A stretch of 6,633 bases of DNA from Nanobdellota archaeon. Its GTDB lineage: Archaea > Thermoproteota > Nitrososphaeria > Nitrososphaerales > Nitrosopumilaceae. The notes under the pieces were generated by a model. It had not been told where the DNA came from, did no database searches, and saw only the letters and a program-made list of their open reading frames with translations. The stretch lies in the NCBI GenBank assembly GCA_012030815.1, contig JAAUVF010000051.1, positions 1 through 6,633 of the forward strand, written 5' to 3'. The position numbers were made by a program, and so were the translations under genes. The stretch's first letter is position 1, and each line of letters starts with the position of its first letter. Shown here piece by piece: positions 4,638 to 6,633 of the stretch.

Positions 4638-5455
4638 CTATTTTCCAACATATGCAAATACTGGATACACATTTCGTGTTTTTGTAGATTTGTATTTCCA
4701 ATCAAATTTTTCTAAATCCAATCGTACAAAATACTCTTGAACAGAATTATGTAGTTTTGTGTAAACATCCTCACCTATCATTATTTGATCAGGCTGCGCT
4801 AAATTTTGAATTTTAGCTGCCATGCTAATTGATGGCCCTAAAATATCAACGTGTGATTCTTTAAGATCATCACCGTATCGTACTATTGTATTTTCACCGT
4901 AATCTATGCCAATTTTTACTCTTAATTCCGGCAAGTTATTGTTTTTTAAAATTGGATTTATTCCAAGTTTGAGAATTTTTAGCATTGATTCGGCACATGT
5001 AACTGCTCTATTTGCAACCGAAGCAGAGAGGTCTTCAGCAACAAAATATCCGATTACTGCATCGCCTACAAATTTCAATACAAAACCATCATGACGTTTA
5101 ATCACATAAGCCATCTCTTGGGCAAATGTGGTAAAAACAAGTGCCAGTTTTTCTTTAGGCAAATTCAAAATCATATCTGTGGATCCTACTAAATCTACAA
5201 ACAACACTGTCATGTTCATACTTTTCAATATTCTTTCTCTGAGAAATATTTCTGAATCTTCAGTTACTGTAGAATATAAAAATTCATGATTTAGTGATTT
5301 TAACACTCGACTGTTTACTTCGGCAATTAGTGTTTCAGAATCTACAACTTTTTCTCCACCACGACCAAGCAGCATGTCGACTATGCTTGGAGTTTTGCTG
5401 AGAGTAAATGATCAATGCCTTGCTTTGCTATCTCTTTTGCATCACTGTCATCCAT
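4638..5455 (-). CDS. Class III adenylate/guanylate cyclase-like protein, with one N-terminal frameshift
   Basis: Class III cyclases make cAMP or cGMP from ATP or GTP as dimers. The uninterrupted frame starts at 5375, but upstream DNA encodes MDDSDAKEIAKQGIDHLLSA in another frame. Adding one A to the run at 5393-5396 joins them and gives 272 residues. ATG 5455 has TTTTAAA 26 bases before it. In that numbering, metal aspartates are D88 (FVDLVGST) and D132 (KFVGDAV), with substrate-selecting K128 and D204 (HVDILG), a Lys/Asp pair expected for ATP. The usual Asn and Arg of G-x-x-x-N-x-A-x-R are S211 and K215 (GPSISMAAKIQ), so activity may be altered. There is no membrane segment; the protein is cytosolic. 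An N-terminal helical region of about 70 residues may be regulatory. It converges on the radical SAM gene. Confidence 0.87.
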
Positions 5456-5477
5456 TATTACTCTAACATCATATTGC

Positions 5478-5484
5478 TTTAAAA
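5478..5484 (-). promoter_or_regulatory. TATA box of the cyclase gene
   Basis: Read on the minus strand, TTTTAAA is centred 26 bases before ATG 5455. This supports that start rather than the ATG at 5375 at the head of the uninterrupted frame, or the more distant TTG at 5500. Confidence 0.5.
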
Positions 5485-5519
5485 TGGATTTGTTTTTCAA
5501 ATTAAAAAGATTTGTTCAT

Positions 5520-5840
5520 TTATGATGAAAGCATGTTTGCTTTAAAATTAAATTTACAAGTCAGGTCATTGGCTTTTTTTCTTCTTTTTCTGGACTTCCT
5601 TTCTTTTTTTCTTCTTGCACCAAAACTAATTAAAATTAACAAAAACCCTACTCCAATTAACATTCCAGCAAGTGTAGTCATGTCTTGATTTTCTTGCTGT
5701 CTTGTAAGCAAATCAATTGTCTCTTCTTCTGTCATCCCAGACTGTCCTACGGGCAATGCGGCATTGAGATTTCCTATAATTATTGTGCCGACTATTACCA
5801 TTGCAATTCCTCCTGCAAGTAATTTTTTATCTATTAGCAT
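5520..5840 (-). CDS. Small two-helix membrane protein, unknown function
   Basis: From ATG 5840, residues 8-26 form a membrane helix that could also be an uncleaved signal anchor. An outer acidic loop follows (MTEEETIDLLTRQQENQD), then a second helix at about 56-73 and a strongly basic tail starting ARRKK. The positive-inside rule puts both ends in the cytosol. I do not recognise the family. As written it has 106 residues and stops at 5520. If one base is removed from the seven-T run at 5604-5610, the tail reads KKKGSPEKEEKKPMT and stops at 5561-5563, giving 92 residues. That alternative is plausible given the other homopolymer errors here. A TATA box 29 bases upstream supports the start. It lies between the TrkH and cyclase genes on the same strand. 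Confidence 0.7.
   Translation of the reverse strand: MLIDKKLLAGGIAMVIVGTIIIGNLNAALPVGQSGMTEEETIDLLTRQQENQDMTTLAGMLIGVGFLLILISFGARRKKERKSRKRRKKANDLTCKFNFKANMLSS
5528..5543. repeat. Short hairpin between membrane protein and cyclase genes
   Basis: AAAGCA (5528-5533) and TGCTTT (5538-5543) are perfect 6-base arms around TGTT. The hairpin is intergenic if the membrane protein ends at 5561, and inside its tail if it ends at 5520. No U-tract follows on the minus strand, so a terminator role is uncertain. Confidence 0.3.
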
Positions 5841-5864
5841 TTCTCAATGAAAGTTGAATTTTAT

Positions 5865-5873
5865 CATATATTA
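5865..5873 (-). promoter_or_regulatory. TATA box of the small membrane protein gene
   Basis: Read on the minus strand, TAATATATG is centred 29 bases before ATG 5840. It lies in the 70-base gap after the TrkH gene, so the membrane protein has its own promoter even though it follows TrkH on the same strand. Confidence 0.5.
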
Positions 5874-5910
5874 GGGAATTGGCAATTGTCAGACTCATCT
5901 GTATTTATAA

Positions 5911-6633
5911 TTAAATTAATTTGGGAACAAAGATGTAGATAATTGCAATAATTTCCATTCTGCCAAAAATCATGAGAAATGAATAAATTATTTTTGCAGT
6001 TGGGTCTGTATCAAAATCAATTATTCCTGAGGATAATCCTCCTGTGGTGATTACTCCTGTAGCTTCTAACATTGCATCCTGGAAACTCACTTCATATGCA
6101 AATGTCATGTATCCTGCAGTTATAGTTGCAATTAATGGAAATAGAACAATTATGATGGTAGTTGTGGTTAATTCTTTTTTTGATTGGGGTGTTAATTCTG
6201 TTCGTAATTTTTTATTGATTAGTTTTTTAATATCTTTTAGGTGCATGAATCTGAATATTTTAATTCCACCTGCAGTAGAAAATCCACAGCCACCAATTAG
6301 CATTAAAATGATCATAATGATATGTGCTGGCGCATTAAATGTTGTAAGATCGTCAGTTTGAAATCCTGCTGTTGTGCTAGCTGATACTGTGTAAAATATA
6401 CCCGTAAGAGGATCTAGTCCACTTAGTCCAACAAACAAAAGCATTGCACTACCAAGAATTGCAAAATATGTTAAAACTTCTTTTCCAAGTTTTGGCGCTA
6501 AGAATTTCTTTTTTACCAAAGCATAGTGAAAAGTAAATGGAAGTGCACCTAGTATCATTCCTCCAATCAAAGTTAATTGTTCTTGCCATATCAGATTATC
6601 TAGAATTGTTGAATTTGGTATGAATCCCCCTGT
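5911..6633 (-). CDS. trkH: TrkH-type potassium uptake transporter, C-terminal half (partial)
   Basis: TrkH/KtrB proteins are membrane potassium channels with four membrane-pore-membrane repeats, gated by a cytosolic TrkA/KtrA ring. The frame is open from the window edge (6633) to the stop at 5911-5913, 240 residues, about half of a usual TrkH of around 480. From the edge, TGGFIPN at residues 1-7 is the end of pore loop 2 and STTAGFQT at about 86-93 is loop 3. GGCGFSTAGGIK at about 114-125 is the conserved segment after it. TTGGLSSG at about 196-203 is loop 4. The end, FGRMEIIAIIYIF, matches the usual terminal helix with its GR-x-E motif. The true start is off the window; the TTG at 6570 is only an internal codon. 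No TrkA partner is visible here. Confidence 0.93.
   Translation of the reverse strand, partial: TGGFIPNSTILDNLIWQEQLTLIGGMILGALPFTFHYALVKKKFLAPKLGKEVLTYFAILGSAMLLFVGLSGLDPLTGIFYTVSASTTAGFQTDDLTTFNAPAHIIMIILMLIGGCGFSTAGGIKIFRFMHLKDIKKLINKKLRTELTPQSKKELTTTTIIIVLFPLIATITAGYMTFAYEVSFQDAMLEATGVITTGGLSSGIIDFDTDPTAKIIYSFLMIFGRMEIIAIIYIFVPKLI

Noticed and set aside
6044..6361. Plus-strand open frame opposite the TrkH gene
   Set aside because: The hydrophobic translation mirrors the transporter's membrane codons; the minus-strand frame carries all TrkH motifs.
1..6633. CRISPR array, insertion sequence, tRNA or rRNA gene
   Set aside because: No regularly spaced repeats, transposase motifs, terminal inverted repeats, tRNA-like cloverleaf or rRNA-like conserved stretches were found by eye on either strand.

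Overview
The window looks like chromosomal DNA of an ammonia-oxidising archaeon of the Nitrososphaerota (Thaumarchaeota), most like Nitrosopumilus and relatives. The reasons are strong A+T bias, an archaeal transcription factor B, an archaeal Lrp/AsnC regulator, small TPR and zinc-binding proteins, and promoters of the archaeal TATA type. In nine genes a TATA-like box lies about 26 to 29 bases before the start codon, with no Shine-Dalgarno sequence. This is the layout of leaderless transcripts. Several of these genes start with TTG or GTG. The assignment rests on gene content and recognition, not on a database search.

Layout, left to right. Positions 1-865 (minus strand) hold an Lrp/AsnC regulator, followed 4 bases later by a membrane-anchored J-domain (DnaJ-like) protein that runs off the left edge and carries a frameshift. 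A 26-bp perfect inverted repeat sits on the regulator's TATA box. Positions 1003-2274 (plus) hold a two-repeat TPR protein and a full-length transcription factor B. Positions 2366-2661 (plus) hold two microproteins, one of them a four-cysteine zinc-binding candidate. Positions 2778-3275 (plus) hold a four-repeat TPR protein. Its 3' end overlaps a convergent small C2H2-type zinc-finger gene (3262-3433, minus, frameshifted). Positions 3512-4611 (plus) hold a radical SAM enzyme of the MqnE/MqnC/CofH group, best read as MqnE (menaquinone by the futalosine route), broken by at least three frameshifts. Positions 4638-5455 (minus) hold a class III nucleotidyl cyclase whose true start lies beyond a frameshift. 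Positions 5520-5840 (minus) hold a small two-helix membrane protein. Positions 5911-6633 (minus) hold the C-terminal half of a TrkH-type potassium transporter that runs off the right edge.

The genes do not form one pathway. Only the regulator and J-protein look like an operon; the rest mostly have their own promoters. No mobile element, CRISPR array, tRNA or rRNA was seen, and no gene-free stretch exceeds 300 bases. The most striking global signal is a set of at least six single-base indels, all in A or T runs. They break four genes whose protein reading is otherwise well kept. Sequence or assembly error is the simplest explanation. I do not see a convincing undescribed multi-gene system here.
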